Source: Lophius americanus (lineage: Eukaryota > Chordata > Actinopteri > Lophiiformes > Lophiidae). Taken from it: 64,000 nt of DNA. The notes below the pieces were generated by a model, which had not been told where the DNA came from, made no database searches, and was given only the letters and a program-made list of their open reading frames with translations. The position numbers and the translations under genes were made by a program. The stretch spans positions 8,333,001 through 8,397,000 of the forward strand of contig JBBDHG010000024.1 in the NCBI GenBank assembly GCA_037951165.1, in the 5' to 3' direction. Of the stretch, positions 28,201 to 39,800 are shown piece after piece; positions within the stretch are counted from its first letter, which is position 1; every line of letters begins with the position of its first letter.

Positions 28201-31200
28201 TGGTCATCTCTGGTAACCCCACGGAGCACGAAATAGGTGCGAATGTGTTCATACTGCCATTAAGCAGGCAGATAGAGCAGTTACAGCTTACACTGCAAGA
28301 GTCATTTGGAAAACCAATGTATAATGTTTTCAGTCCAAACAAATGTCAAATTACCAGTATTCTCTTATATGTTCCAACAGTCTGCTTCTGATTGTTTGAA
28401 ATGTAACTGCAGAGTTGATGATTACTGTAAATCTTCTTAAACACCAAGTGGAAGTCAGCAGATTATGGTTAAGGGACAAATGACTAGTCTTGCTTGGTTG
28501 TCTTTACAGGGGAGCCCGAGTTCCGCTTCACGGCAGGTCTTCATGGAAACGAGGCAGCAGGCCGGGAGATGATACTGCTCCTCATGCAGTACCTGTGCAA
28601 AGAGTACAAAGACAGAAACCCCAGAGCCCATCAACTGGTGGAGGGAATACGGATCCACCTGGTGCCCTCGCTCAACCCTGACGGACACGAGAGAGCTTTC
28701 GAAGCGGTCAGTGTATATGATTAAGAGAAAAGAAAAAGAAAATTCTACTTCATTGACAAAAAGTATGCTTGTGTTGAAAGACCCAGTTGTGTTATGAAAC
28801 AGATGCTCCAACAGGGAAAAACTATTGCAAATGAAAATATCAGCTGAGTAACATAATGGACAGATCCACAAAAAAAAATACTTTGGCCATTTGAGATAAT
28901 GAGAGACATGGAGGTTGTAGATGAAATGTCGTGTTTAGGAGACTCAACCCTTTCATAGATTAGTTATTTTAAAAAACACAGACTAATCTCACATTATTTG
29001 TACCTCTAAGGACATAAGTACATGCAAAGTGATATAAATTTATTTTTAATTTTCAGTGTTATGCAGAAATGTCCACCAGTGTGGACATCGTGGAACCATT
29101 TCAGGCATTAATTACGACAACATCCGTTGGAACTTTTCACTGAGGTGTATTTATTCTCTTTGAATCTCGATGAACTTCTGCCTCTCCCCTCTCTCTTTTT
29201 ACTCCAGACTCCTTACACTTCCCTCCCTCCATTATTTACATCGTTGTTCTTAATTCCTCCGCCCCTCCCTGCTGTGGGACTACGTATCTTTCCACTGAAG
29301 AGGCTAATTTGCAACTCTTCCATTTAAACCCAAACAAGCGAGAAAATATCTCTTGAATAGCTGTCCACTGTGGGGACAACTATGTGTTAAATGGTTGAAT
29401 TTAATACAGTGATCTTTTGTTTTGATTGGTTTCGGACATAAATTAGATAATATATGTGGTTGTTTGTTTATTGAAGGAGATGCTTCTTAGATCCCTCCTT
29501 GTACCTGGCTTCCCTGTGAGTAAGAGGAGAACAAACCTCTGATAAGGCCTCATCAGGTCACTGCACCTAAAAGTGACAGCTTCCTCCATGTCCGGTGCCC
29601 CACCCTTCTACTAAGTTTCATTGAAATCTGTGATATGAGAAGGAAATAATATTAAAGGAAGATAAACAAACTTCCTGGATGTATCACTTGATCCAGATTT
29701 GATACGTTCTTCCTTGCTTTGTACCCAACATTTTCACTTATTTTGTAAAAATCAATCCAGAGGCTTTCAGGTAATCCCGCTGAGACTGGATTAATGGATG
29801 GAAACACTATAAGCATCCTTCATGTTTTGTTTGGCTTGAATGACCCAGTCATCCATAAAGGTTTGTGGTTGAGTATTTTTTGTTCAGTAAGCCAAAATGT
29901 CTCTTAAAAAAAAAAAAAAACACAGTACAAATGCTAGTTATTAAAAATAAAAAAATCCAGGATCTGGCCCTTAATCCTGATCTTTCCGGGCCTGTATCCC
30001 ATTCTTCAGCAATGTTTTTGGAAATTTGAATTTGGGTTGTTTGTTTGCAGGATTACGCAGAAGAATTCAACGGATGAAAATTTAACCTTGTTGGCAGAGG
30101 TTGCAAACAGGAAATTCCAGTGGATCATGCTGCGCTGGTGGTCTGCAATGACTCGACTCCATGAGTAGTTAATCTTCATTCTCCCCTGCAGGGATCCGAG
30201 CTGAGTGGATGGACCACAGGACACTTCACCGAGGACGGCTTTGACATCTTCCAGAACTTCCCAGACTTGAATAGTATCCTGTGGGACGCTGAAGATAAGG
30301 GCTTCGTGCCCAAACTCGTCCCCAATCACCACATATATATGTCACAGGACATGAAGGCCAACAGCTCGGTAAGGAGGAGGGTACAGCTGAGTCAAACAGA
30401 TGACTCATGATGATGGGCACAGAAGGCCCTACAGTTAGAGGTTTAAAATTAGGCATGATCTACTCACCCCCACGCTGATGGAAAGTCTAAAGGCTCATGT
30501 CACGTATGCAGATATGGACAGTGCCATCATTCATTTTCTACGTTCATTTCATACGTATTTGAACAAATTATTTATAATCCACCTACTTAAGTCCATTTAA
30601 AAACATGGTATCCATCAGTGCCCATGTTCTTCAATGTGTCCTTTATATGACAGAATACATCATGACAGGTAGAATGTCATTGGACTTATGGTTGGGAAGT
30701 TACGGATGAGAAACTGTGTTTTCCACAAAAAGCACCCACCGATGACAAAATATGAACTATTATAGTAAATCCACCCGTGTATATTCATATGAGCCAAAAA
30801 GGACATCAACAGTTAGGAAGTTATGTTTGGAAAACAGTGTTTTGTAAAAAGAAAAAAGTAATTAGAGTAAACTATGATATGTAGAAGAGATTGCCTCAAG
30901 TCTATTCATATCCACAAAATTCAGACCAAATCGGACCAACAGTTGGGAAATAAGGGCCTGAAAACAAAGATGACCTCTAGTGGCAGTGCATGTGCAAATT
31001 TGACTTTTCCCAAATCATTCCAGTTCTTCCTTACACTAAGGTCTACATGGGTATAAAGTATGAAAATGATCCATAAAACTTTTTTTTTTTTTTTTTCAGG
31101 GATATGCTTTCCCTGCAACAAGACAGTTTTAATGGGTGATGGGTGAAAGCTAAACCGAAGTGTGTTTCATATGATAAGTCTATTCCAAAATGTAGTTTTC

Positions 31201-34200
31201 ATCAAAATAACTGTGTTTCACTGAGGTATGGTGTTGGAAATAGAAGAAACGTTTACAGCGCTTTTGTATTAGACGGTTTGCCGGTCCTGACGTTCACAAA
31301 TAGGTCTGGTCACATCTCAGTCTGAGAATTTGGGGTAAGCTGTAGCACGAACAGTCTGACATTTTTTATGCAATCACTGCAAACACAGCCAAACATTGTG
31401 AAGTTCCATAAATGTTTTATTGACTAAAGAAACTTCTCCAAACTTTCCATCAGCATGTTGGTGAGTAGTTAATGACTGACTTGTCATTTTGGTCAGTAAA
31501 AAAGAGGAAATCTGTTGTTTTCCTTTCTACTATTGAAATCCAGTTTGTGTGCTTTCACTCTGATGTTTGTGTGGCTCTGGTCATCTTGTTTGTGTTCCAG
31601 ATTGCAGTGGAAACCAGGGCCATAATCTCCTGGATGGAAAGTCACCCTTTTGTTTTGGGTGCAAACTTCCAGGGTGGGGAGTCAATCGTATCTTATCCTT
31701 ATGACAGTTTACGTCCAAACAAACCTACAGAGAGCCAGAAACGCCACAGCCGTAAGAAGAGACAGTATGAAGAGGATGGTTTCGAAGAGATGGACTGGTC
31801 AAGGGGTCATCAAGAGGAGCCAGACGAAGACTGGAGAGGAAGGGGATACTCAGAGCCAGAGGAGGAGTGGAGAGGCCATGGCTATGATCGTGGCTATGAC
31901 CGTGGCTATGACCGTGGCTATGACCGTGAACATGACAGAGGACATGACAGTGGACATGACCGTGGACATGACAGTGGACATGACCTTGGACATGACAGTG
32001 GACATGACCGTGGACATGACCGTGGACATGACCGTGGACATGACCGTGGACATGACCGTGGACATGACAGTGGACATGACCGTGGATACGACCGCGGATA
32101 TGAGGGTGGCTACGACCATGGTCACAGAGAAGAGGAAGAGGATGACAGAGCAAGAAGCGCCGGGTATGCTGAGCCTGACGATGAGACTCGGTCTATTGCA
32201 GATGAGTCACTTTTCAGGTGGCTGGCCATCTCCTACGCCTCCACACATGTGACCATGACCCACAGCTATCACGGCTCCTGCCACGGAGGTTCTCCCTCAG
32301 GGGTGCACGGAATCGTCAACATGGCCAAGTGGAAGCCAGTCAAAGGCAGTAAGTAGAGACCAGTGGCTTCATGTTTGGAAGGTCTGCCTGTATCTACACC
32401 GCACTCTGGCGGACAACATGTGCATTGCATGCTCTGAGACAAACCACCTAAGGTCAGACATTTCTTATAAAATCCCCCTTTCTAAGCATCATCCCTATAA
32501 CCTGACGACGTTTCATATCTAAATTTAGGTTCTGTGTCAACCAGGAAGTCGTACAGAAATAAATAAGCAACTTGACTTCCACATCAAATGTTGAGGCTGT
32601 TTTACCTCTCATCCAACAGGCTTTCTCAGGTCCAACTCACTGAATGGGGGTTCCAGGACTTACCCACAATAGTGCTCAGTGGGTTTATTCAGATATATGA
32701 CCATGTTGACTCTCAAGATGTTCACTACCTCGTATGAGGTTAAATACATGGAACTCACCATCAGATATTTAGAACTGACTCTGGAGATCAGGTGTTATAT
32801 CATCAGAACTAAAGATTAATATGGAGACATATCTTACTGACAAAACTGAACAAGTGCATCAGTACATGTCTTCCATTCCTCTGGTGAGCCAGATGAGATT
32901 GGTGTCAGGGGTCCCGCAGGAGCTTAAAAAGTATAATTTGTGATCATCTGAGTTCTAGGTTCGACGAATGTTCTTCCTTGGCCCAATTTGGTAGAAAGGA
33001 ACACCCAACAAGACCAAGTTATCCAGCCATATCAATGTGGCCCTTGTCAAAGGTGGTCAGATCCTTAGTTGCCCATTTTCTTGCTTCTAACACATAAACT
33101 TCAGGACAGAATGTTTACCTGCCTCCACCTGTCAGTGGTTATAAAGTTATGGCTGATCTGAGGCAAGGAGTGATTCAGTGTTTAGCCCCAAAAAATGAAC
33201 TGGCAATTTCACCAGAGTGTTCCCTGCTTCTCACCCAAAGTCAGCTGAGATTGGCTCCATCCGTTGGAACCAATCAAAGGTTAAGTAGTAATAGAAAATG
33301 TACAGATGTCTTGAAACACTTTATAAGTGCATAAAATTAAAAAAAATTCACATCAATTTATAAATAGGAGTGTTATCTGTCATTCAAAAGTTTAAGGGAG
33401 ATTTGAATTCTCTTCTATGCATCCTTCAGGTTGCTGAGTCATGTGATATCTTGCTAGAGGAGATGATATTCTACACATGACAGCAACATTCAAACCCCTC
33501 TTCAACACCATGGAATAACAAGAGAAACATCATAAACAACTTAAAATGCAACTTAAAATAGTCTTTCCATAGTGTCAGGTTCACTGAAGCATTTTGAGTG
33601 GATAAAATAGTTTTATTCTTTCACTACACATCAACTAAATGTTAAAGGGGGAGTCAAGCTCCCGTCTTGGCATCCTTCTTCTTGGAACCTTTTCTTTAAC
33701 ATCTTTACTGCAATTCATCACCAGGAAATGAAGAAAAACGTGATAAAACTGTCCTCATCCTAAACACTTAATGATTCTTTCTTCTCCAGGTATGAATGAC
33801 TTCAGCTACCTGCACACCAACTGTTTCGAGTTGTCCGTATTCCTGGGATGTGATAAGTTCCCTCATCAGAGCGACTTGGCGAGAGAATGGGAGAACAACA
33901 GGGAAGCAATGCTCATCTTCATGGAACAGGTCAGTCGTACACATTGGGACACACAGACAGACTCCTTTGTCCACCATCAGAGAGAATGTGGATATCTTCC
34001 ATCTTTGTGTAAAACAGTGCTGTGAAAAAATATGGGGATGATGGGCATCCATCGCTCTATTCAGGTCCTACCACAGCATGTCAGTGGGGTTCAAGTTCAA
34101 ACTTTGGAGAAGCAACTCCAAAACGTAATTTTACTTATTTGGAGTCATTCAGAGGTGGAAGTACTCTTCTGCAGTGGATCATTGCTTTACAGCCGGAACA

Positions 34201-36334
34201 AACTGTGCTTGAGCTTCTACTGACGGATTGATGACTTTCACTTCCAGAATCTTCCGCCAGAGAGCAGAATTCTGTTTTTTTCATCAATTATAGGAAGTTG
34301 TCCTGGTCGTTAAGCATCCATTTGACTATTGGTGTGATCTTTTTGTGGGATGCTTTGTTTAGTTTACTTCAGTTGTAACGGGACACATGTCAACCAGTTA
34401 AATTTCCTCTCATCAGTCCATAGATTTATCTCCCAAAAAGCTTGAAGGTCTTAAGAAGCTTAATGTTTATGCCACTATCACAACAAAGTAGTGTCTGCTG
34501 GGCTGGTATGATAAATTACGTTTTCTTTTGCATCGTGTGGATGGCTGGGGGTGTCTGCCTTTCTTACATGGGGGAAGAAATTGCACCGGGTTGTACTGTA
34601 GGAGGAAGATCCGGGGGAGGCAGTGTGACGCTTTAGACTATGTTCATTCATGTGGATGTTACACAAACTACCTAAACATTGTTGAAGGACCTTCCTGGAA
34701 ACCATATTCCATAACAGCAGTTTACCCTGACACACTGGTTCAGGAATGGTTTGAGGAAAAAAAGAGTTCAAGGTGTTACCTTGGCCTACAATTTCCCCAG
34801 ATCTCAAATCTAATCCAACATCTTTGGGGTGTGCTGGACATGCATGTCCAATCCTCTGAAGCCTCACTTTAAAGAACTGAAAGAGTCTGCTGCTAACATC
34901 TGGGAGCAAACCTTCTTAGGTCTTGCGGAGCCCTGCCTCAACAGGTAAGTGCTGTTTTGACAGCGAATGGAGGACCTACATATTAATAGTCAGAAGGTTA
35001 TGTGGCTGAAATATTCCAATGGTTTCCTTCCTTTCACATGCCCCACCCTCCCAACAATGTATTTGAAAATAAATTAACAAACTGATGCCAGCGAAAGCCT
35101 AACCTCCATGGTGAATGTGAAACGGTATGGATTAAAAAGGATTTTTTAATGTCTGACACAGACAGGATGTGAGTTTGTTTGGAATGTTATCAAATGCTAC
35201 AAATGTAAGGCAGTGAACGTGGTCCAACATTTAGTTTTTTACCATAACATCGAGATTGTCGCGATATAAATCTAGCTCAGAGCATTACTGAGCCAGCAGG
35301 CAGATTAAGACGTTTTCCAATGACGCTCTATCCTCTCTTTCAAGGTGCACCGTGGCATCAGAGGCATTGTAAAGGACCAGCAAGGCAACGCCATTGCAAA
35401 TGCTACCATCTCTGTAGAGGGGATTAACCATGATGTCACTACAGGTGTGGTACTCGCTTCTTCCTTTCAAGTCTCTGCTCTAACTGCTGGGTGTAAAACG
35501 AAACATCTGGCTCCTCTTTGCAGCTCCAACAGGAGACTACTGGCGGATGCTGAACCCAGGGGAGTACCGTGTGACAGCTCGGGCAGAAGGATTCTCTTCA
35601 GAGACCAAACTCTGCGTGGTTGGTTACCAGTCAGGAGCGACCACCTGCAGCTTCAACCTAGCCAAGTCCAACTGGGACCGAATAAAACAGGTGAAAGACT
35701 CGCCTCAAGTTATAATAACATCCTCAATTACTGTGCGTTCTTCTCACACTGAAATTTAATTTCTCTGCAGATCATGGCCCTCCGTGGCAACAAACCAATT
35801 CGACTCACCTACGCCACCAACACCAGGAAACAGGACCCTGCGGTTACCGGAGGCAGGCGCGTGGTTGAGAACAGTCAGTCAGCAAATTCAAAAATCAGCG
35901 CTGAAAGGAAGAGGAGGCTGAGGATAGCTCGTATCCGGCGCCTTCGGCAGCAGAGATTAATGAAATTAAGTTTAACGACGACGACTGCGATGCCGACGAC
36001 GACTGCGGCGCCGACGACGACTGCGGTGCAGACGACGACTGCGGAGCCGACGACGACTGCGGAGCCGACGACTGCAGAGCCGACGACTGCAGAGCCGACG
36101 ACTGCAGAGCCGACGACTGCGGAGCCGACGACTGCGGAGCCGACGACTGCGGAGGAGACGACTGCGGAGGCGACGTCAACTTTACCCCAGACCACCACGA
36201 TACCCACAACGCCAGAGACCACCACATTCTTGTATGACTCGTGGGTCATAGGCGAAGATCAGTCCTCCACACCTGGCGGTTTCACTGAATCCATGCTTGA
36301 CTATTTTTACGAGTACAAGATCGATGACTACTAA
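13258..36334 (+). CDS. aebp1: Adipocyte enhancer-binding protein 1 (AEBP1/ACLP), complete, 21 coding exons
   Basis: AEBP1/ACLP is a secreted protein that binds collagen in the extracellular matrix. Coding exons: 13258-13495, 14364-14582, 14669-14728, 16241-17077, 18534-18605, 20782-20847, 20952-21029, 24367-24438, 24520-24629, 25913-26052, 26138-26222, 26302-26446, 27756-27844, 28113-28236, 28510-28706, 30192-30368, 31601-32348, 33790-33929, 35345-35444, 35524-35690, 35771-36334. All use GT-AG sites and join in frame to 1475 residues; human has 1158. Order: signal peptide (1-26), Lys-rich and LPPTTT segment (about 85-155), 19-residue repeats (from about 204), discoidin domain (about 548-707, starting CPPLG), carboxypeptidase-like domain (about 725-1200), transthyretin-like fold, Thr-rich tail. 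Zinc ligands H790 and E793 (HGNE) remain, but the third ligand is Q927 and the catalytic Glu position is F1170, so it should be a pseudoenzyme. The excess length comes from repeats. The paralogue (a or b) cannot be assigned. Confidence 0.93.
14505..14582 (+). repeat. LPPTTT coding repeat in aebp1 exon 2
   Basis: An 18-bp unit encoding LPPTTT occurs four times at the end of exon 2, right after a poly-lysine segment. Pro- and Lys-rich repeats also occur at the N-terminus of mammalian ACLP. Thr clusters beside Pro are likely O-glycosylated, which is inference. Confidence 0.85.
14935..15240. repeat. AT-rich degenerate short-period repeat in aebp1 intron 3
   Basis: Variants of 'aatcttaaatctaaatg' recur across about 300 bp with no constant period. 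It looks like a decayed minisatellite. No coding signal is present. Confidence 0.6.
16333..16990 (+). repeat. 57-bp coding tandem repeat (19 residues) in aebp1 exon 4
   Basis: The start of the unit (YW or NW followed by PEEKEPS) falls every 57 bp exactly from 16333 to 16960: eleven full units and a twelfth partial one. The consensus is YWKPEEKEPSTPAPDDYDE, with variable third-quarter residues (A/G/P) and DN/DD/ED before YD. There are no indels between units, so the array probably spread by unequal exchange under selection for frame. The product is an acidic, Pro- and Tyr-rich extended segment. Confidence 0.97.
17440..17720. repeat. Dispersed repeat in aebp1 intron 4
   Basis: Contains 'cattggtcggatttagtcc' and 'attcatatgcacaaaatgtg'. 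Similar wording recurs at 30685-30985 and 53005-53110, usually with 'caccaaatttggtcc'-type text. This marks an interspersed teleost repeat whose class I cannot name. Confidence 0.5.
21795..21895 (+). repeat. Dispersed repeat fragment in aebp1 intron 7
   Basis: Reads 'ctccacccaaggagatcatg' then, about 50 bp later, 'acttgatggattttcatgaa'. This is the recognisable core of a very common fish repeat ('cctccgccaaggaggttatg...'). Shorter echoes lie near 25240, 26630, 47540 and 62620. Its class is unknown to me. Confidence 0.5.
22575..22860. repeat. Dispersed teleost repeat in aebp1 intron 7
   Basis: Contains 'tttgcatgttctccttgt', 'cctcccacaatccaaaaaac', 'tgtgaatggtcttttgtct' and 'gggataggctccagcccc' in the order seen in a very common fish interspersed repeat. 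An inverted copy lies at 23335-23670, and others at 48755-48975, 49260-49350 (partial) and 54110-54290 (inverted). Confidence 0.65.
23335..23670. repeat. Inverted copy of the same dispersed repeat
   Basis: Reverse-orientation relative of the 22575-22860 repeat: 'ctgtgcagggttgcagggct' at the start, then 'cgtctccagttcatcagagg' and 'gtaaactccacacatg' near the end. The two copies in opposite orientation inside one intron could pair in the pre-mRNA. Confidence 0.6.
23966..24008. repeat. Perfect 19-bp palindrome with 5-nt loop (aebp1 intron 7)
   Basis: The left arm 23966-23984 (attctacattcctacggtc) is the exact reverse complement of the right arm 23990-24008, with loop 'agtaa'. See findings. Confidence 0.95.
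30685..30985. repeat. Dispersed repeat in aebp1 intron 16
   Basis: Internally repetitive and related to 17440-17720. 'caacagttaggaagttatg' and 'caacagttgggaaataagg' occur about 130 bp apart, each near a 'tattcatat...' segment. It appears to be two or more tandem partial copies of the same element. No protein is encoded. Confidence 0.45.
31880..32119 (+). repeat. 12-bp coding tandem repeat (GHDR/GYDR) in aebp1 exon 17
   Basis: Twenty consecutive four-residue units (residues about 997-1076) of the form Gly-His/Tyr-Asp-Arg/Ser: four GYDR, one EHDR, a run of GHDS/GHDR/GHDL, then GYDR, GYEG and GYDH. It lies between the YPYD motif and FRWLAIS, within the carboxypeptidase-like domain, where the human protein has a short Glu/Ala-rich loop. 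All copies stay in frame. Confidence 0.97.
32975..33162. mobile_element. Partial Tc1-like MITE in aebp1 intron 17
   Basis: Corresponds to the 3' half of the 5753-6258 element: 'gtggcccttgtcaaagg', 'cagatccttagttgccc' and a terminal 'ttatggctgatc'. The 5' half is missing. Confidence 0.65.
34520..35015 (+). mobile_element. Decayed Tc1-like transposon in aebp1 intron 18
   Basis: Tracks the second half of a Tc1-like transposase: 'gtggatggctgggggtgtc', 'cctaaacattgttgaagga', 'caggaatggtttgagga', 'ccccagatctcaaatctaat' (the conserved 'SPDLNPIE' region) and 'ggtcttgcggagccctgcc'. Frameshifts and stops make it inactive. The unnamed sequence just before it (34020-34440) may be part of another transposon. 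Confidence 0.7.
35985..36170 (+). repeat. Thr-rich AEPTT coding repeat in aebp1 exon 21
   Basis: A 15-18 bp unit gives repeated TTTA(A/E)P and then AEPTT copies, ending in a TLPQTT-type tail. Mammalian AEBP1 also has a Thr/Pro-rich segment in its C-terminal tail, but not this exact array. Probably O-glycosylated (inference). Confidence 0.9.
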
Positions 36335-36534
36335 CCCAAACACACAGTTCAGTTAACACACAGCTGTCCTCGTCGCCATGTTGTACATAAACAATGGCGA
36401 TGTTAAGAATATTACCGACGATAAATTGTGTAAAGACATAAAATTCCTTTTCATAGAAACTGACTGTTGACAGTTCATTCTTCTACCTTGTTCAGTCTCT
36501 TTTATGAACGCTCTCTGCTTGGTGAAAAGATGTT

Positions 36535-36540
36535 TTTATT
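36535..36540 (-). promoter_or_regulatory. pold2 candidate polyadenylation signal
   Basis: On the minus strand this reads AATAAA, 337 nt downstream of the pold2 stop. I see no canonical signal closer to the stop. It lies inside the predicted aebp1 3' UTR on the other strand. Confidence 0.55.
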
Positions 36541-36697
36541 TTGATTGCACAGTAAAAACATAACCTTATTTACATTGTCCTCATCCATCGCAGAAATATT
36601 TTTACAGGTATTTTGTCAAAGTTGGTAACAGAGAGACAGTAGACACAGAGATTATTCTGTTTCCTCGGGCTTGTTTAGGTAGAAGAGTTATTTTTCA

Positions 36698-36703
36698 AAT
36701 AAA
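36698..36703 (+). promoter_or_regulatory. aebp1 candidate polyadenylation signal
   Basis: AATAAA lies 364 nt after the aebp1 stop codon, followed by a GT/T-rich stretch ('tgtttgtcctcttttctt') that fits a cleavage-stimulation element. It lies past the pold2 signal on the opposite strand. Confidence 0.65.
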
Positions 36704-36876
36704 CACTTGTTAATACAAAATGTTTGTCCTCTTTTCTTGGCACCTTTGTTAACAGAAGTTCATTGAGATTCACGACACATCAGCGAAGCGAAGCGAAGCG
36801 ACTGCCATTCTCGGCCAAATGTTGATGTGATTAGTCTGGTCAGGAAGTCCAGCCTTAGCCTGTGACGTGTGGACTC

Positions 36877-39800
36877 TCAGTGGCTGATGTTCATCTCACT
36901 TTCCTCGTCTTCGTCAGCTGAGAATGCTGAGAATCTCATTGGCTCACAGTTCAGAGTACGCAAGTTGACCAGGCATGCCGTTTGGGTACGGCTGAACTCT
37001 GGAACAGTAACCAAAAGAACCTCCTGGCCATCAGGACCTAGCAAGAATAGAAGTTGTATTAAGTATTAAGAGTATTTTTAATCAATATGCGATCACAAGA
37101 AAAGCTTCAAGAAATGATACCTTATCTATATAACATCGAATATCTTTCTGCGCCTTTGCTCCAGGTCACAATTACTTTACTGTTAACTCACAACTAGTCA
37201 CGTTTCTGATTTCAGCCAATCATTACTAAGATGCAAAACTCACCAGAGTCTTGTTGTGGTTCAGCTTTTTCCCTCCATGCATGCTACTGTGTTTAAAAAG
37301 GTGTTCAGGATGTTTTGGTTAGTAGCAATAATCCTGCTCCTAGCCACAGACATAACCTGGTGTCAGATGGGAACATTCTGTTTCCAATCTGACACCAGTT
37401 GTCCTGAGCCAGAGCCCATTCTTTGGCTGCGCTAAAGCAAAGAGTTTGGGTTGGAGAAATGGTATTTAAAGCCCCTCAGTGTTTTGCATACAATGGTTTT
37501 ATTTAATTTTTTTATTGCCAAGTTTCAGAAGAAGAAAGGTGAGCATGTTGTTTAAGAATAAAAGATGATTCTCAGTTGTCCTGTTGCAGTGGGAGCGTCT
37601 GCAGAGTTGAATGTCCTACCTGGTAGTGAAAGTCACTATATCCAGTCAGGTGTCTGATGACATATAATAATGTATTAATTTCTTTGCAAATATATGCTAA
37701 TTTTGAAACTTGGGGGGGAACCGTTCGAACGGGCGGGCGATCAACTGGCACCGGGAGGCCTTGTTTGATGAAATCGGCAATGGGTCGGTTGCACGTACCG
37801 TCGACTCACACCAAGCATGAGCTACTACAGCTCCACACATTTGACATGTAAACCAGAAAACACAAACCTCGCAATTTGTAACACCAGTAAGGACAAAATA
37901 AGGCAGCTCTTCAACCCTGAACCCATTCGGCACAATGGACTTATCAGACACTTAAACACCCCGAGGAACATAGCGAGTTATACTAATGCTGGTAGAGCAG
38001 ATAAAGCTAGCTGGAGCTCAGCTTTAAGGAAGGAAGTTACATTCATCTCCACAGGTCAGAAAACAGACACATTAAAAAGGCCGGCCAGGCTTTTCCCTTC
38101 CACTGTAATCCTTCAAATTAAGAGCACTTAAAATGCATTAGTCATTATGATATAAACTTTAATGGAATAATAAGAAACATGACAGTCATGTTTCAGAAAT
38201 TTTAGTGCTGGCTTTATAAAATAATTTTCAGTTATGACTTTTATTAATATTTCATTCAAATTGTCTTCCATGCTAATATTTCCATTTTATCCTGAATTGT
38301 GAAGCATTTTGTAAAGATGTTTCAATTAGAGTTCTATGGATCAATTATTAATTATCATTCTGACGTTTATTAATGAGGACTGAGATTGATGATTAATGAC
38401 TGATAATTAAAAGGTGCATGTGATGCATCAGGGGTGCAAGTGCCATAAATACAGACAGCCACGCATAACGGTTATGCTTGAAGTCAGCTGATCTCATGTC
38501 AGTGGAGACTGATGTGACTCATTACAAAGTCTGTTAAAATGCATCGCTGTTTTTATCTGCAGTCCAGGTCTGATGGGTGGTGAAGTGGGCACAAAGACCA
38601 CTATAGCAGTAAATTCCTGACAAGCTGGGCACCATGTCATTAAAGATTTACATCAACTACAAGGAGCTGACATGCTTCTTCCTCAGATTTTCTCTATGTT
38701 TGACTCCCAGTTTCTTTAAAGGATGAGGGGCTGAATTAGCAGACAATCCGGTGGTCCAAGAACGAGACATGTACACTTCAATACAGAGTCCACATCATAA
38801 ACTATGGTGGGCAATAAATCACATAAATCTGATTAATTGACACTTTACGGAAAAGTTTACATTCTTACTTTGTAATGTAATCCTTTTTTCTGATAAAAAT
38901 ACTGTTCTACTTCATTCAACCAGTAAGATATTTTTGCTTATCGGAAATTGCATGCACTTTAGCCAAATAGTAATTATGCAAGAGGCTATAACAGTAAGGG
39001 GGGGTGGGTTAACCCAATTTTCTACTCCCGCATATTTTTGTTAACCTCATCTTACGATGATGGATTGTTTGCTATAATTCTTACAGTAGGAATTTTGGCT
39101 GCTAGTAACTCCAGCTGTTGACTCTGAGAGGTGTGCATGTATTTCAGAATGCAAAACTATCCTTTATATCAGGTGCCTATAATTAAAAAAAATAACTACT
39201 GGTAATCAAAAACCGTCGGATCCTCTTCTATAATGCGAATATGAAGGGAATATATATGAGCTACATAAATTTTCCTTCCAATTGTTATTCAAAGAATATA
39301 TTGAACAAAAACAAACATTTCTGTTGTGATCTTAGGAGTTTTTCCACACTTCCAACGTCCCATACACTGACCTTTGACGCGTTTGGAGTTAAACGTTGGG
39401 GCGTTGCCACTGAAGTAAACATGGGGACACTCCTCCAGGATGAAAGGGTCTTTTTGATAAAATGGGTAACAACCTGACAGAAATAGAGAAAACGGTATGA
39501 ATGAATAACTCGGAACAGTATCCCTGACGGTTTGTGTGCTAATCTGCGTCAACTAACCGAGAGTATCCGGTGCTGTGGGGGCCAGGTGTCTGAGTCGTAG
39601 CGTCTCCTCAAGTATTTCTATGTGACTGTCCATGCTGCTGTACTTCTGGATGTCACTGACATTCTGGCCAGAGGTGCCATGGAACCTTTGAAGAAAACCA
39701 ACACTAAAATATCCACTTACGGGATGCAAGGCTATATGAAAGACGGTGACCGTGTACGGTTTGGCTTACAGCACTCCATCTATGTTAGCCAGGTATGGGT

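Noticed and set aside
31725..32153. Minus-strand frames rich in HGHVH or MSTV repeats
   Set aside because: They are antisense or frame-shifted shadows of the 12-bp coding repeat in aebp1 exon 17.
37720..37800. GC-rich patch in pold2 intron 9, possible CpG island or exon
   Set aside because: It contains several CpGs but no frame that fits POLD2, whose flanking exons already join in phase without it.
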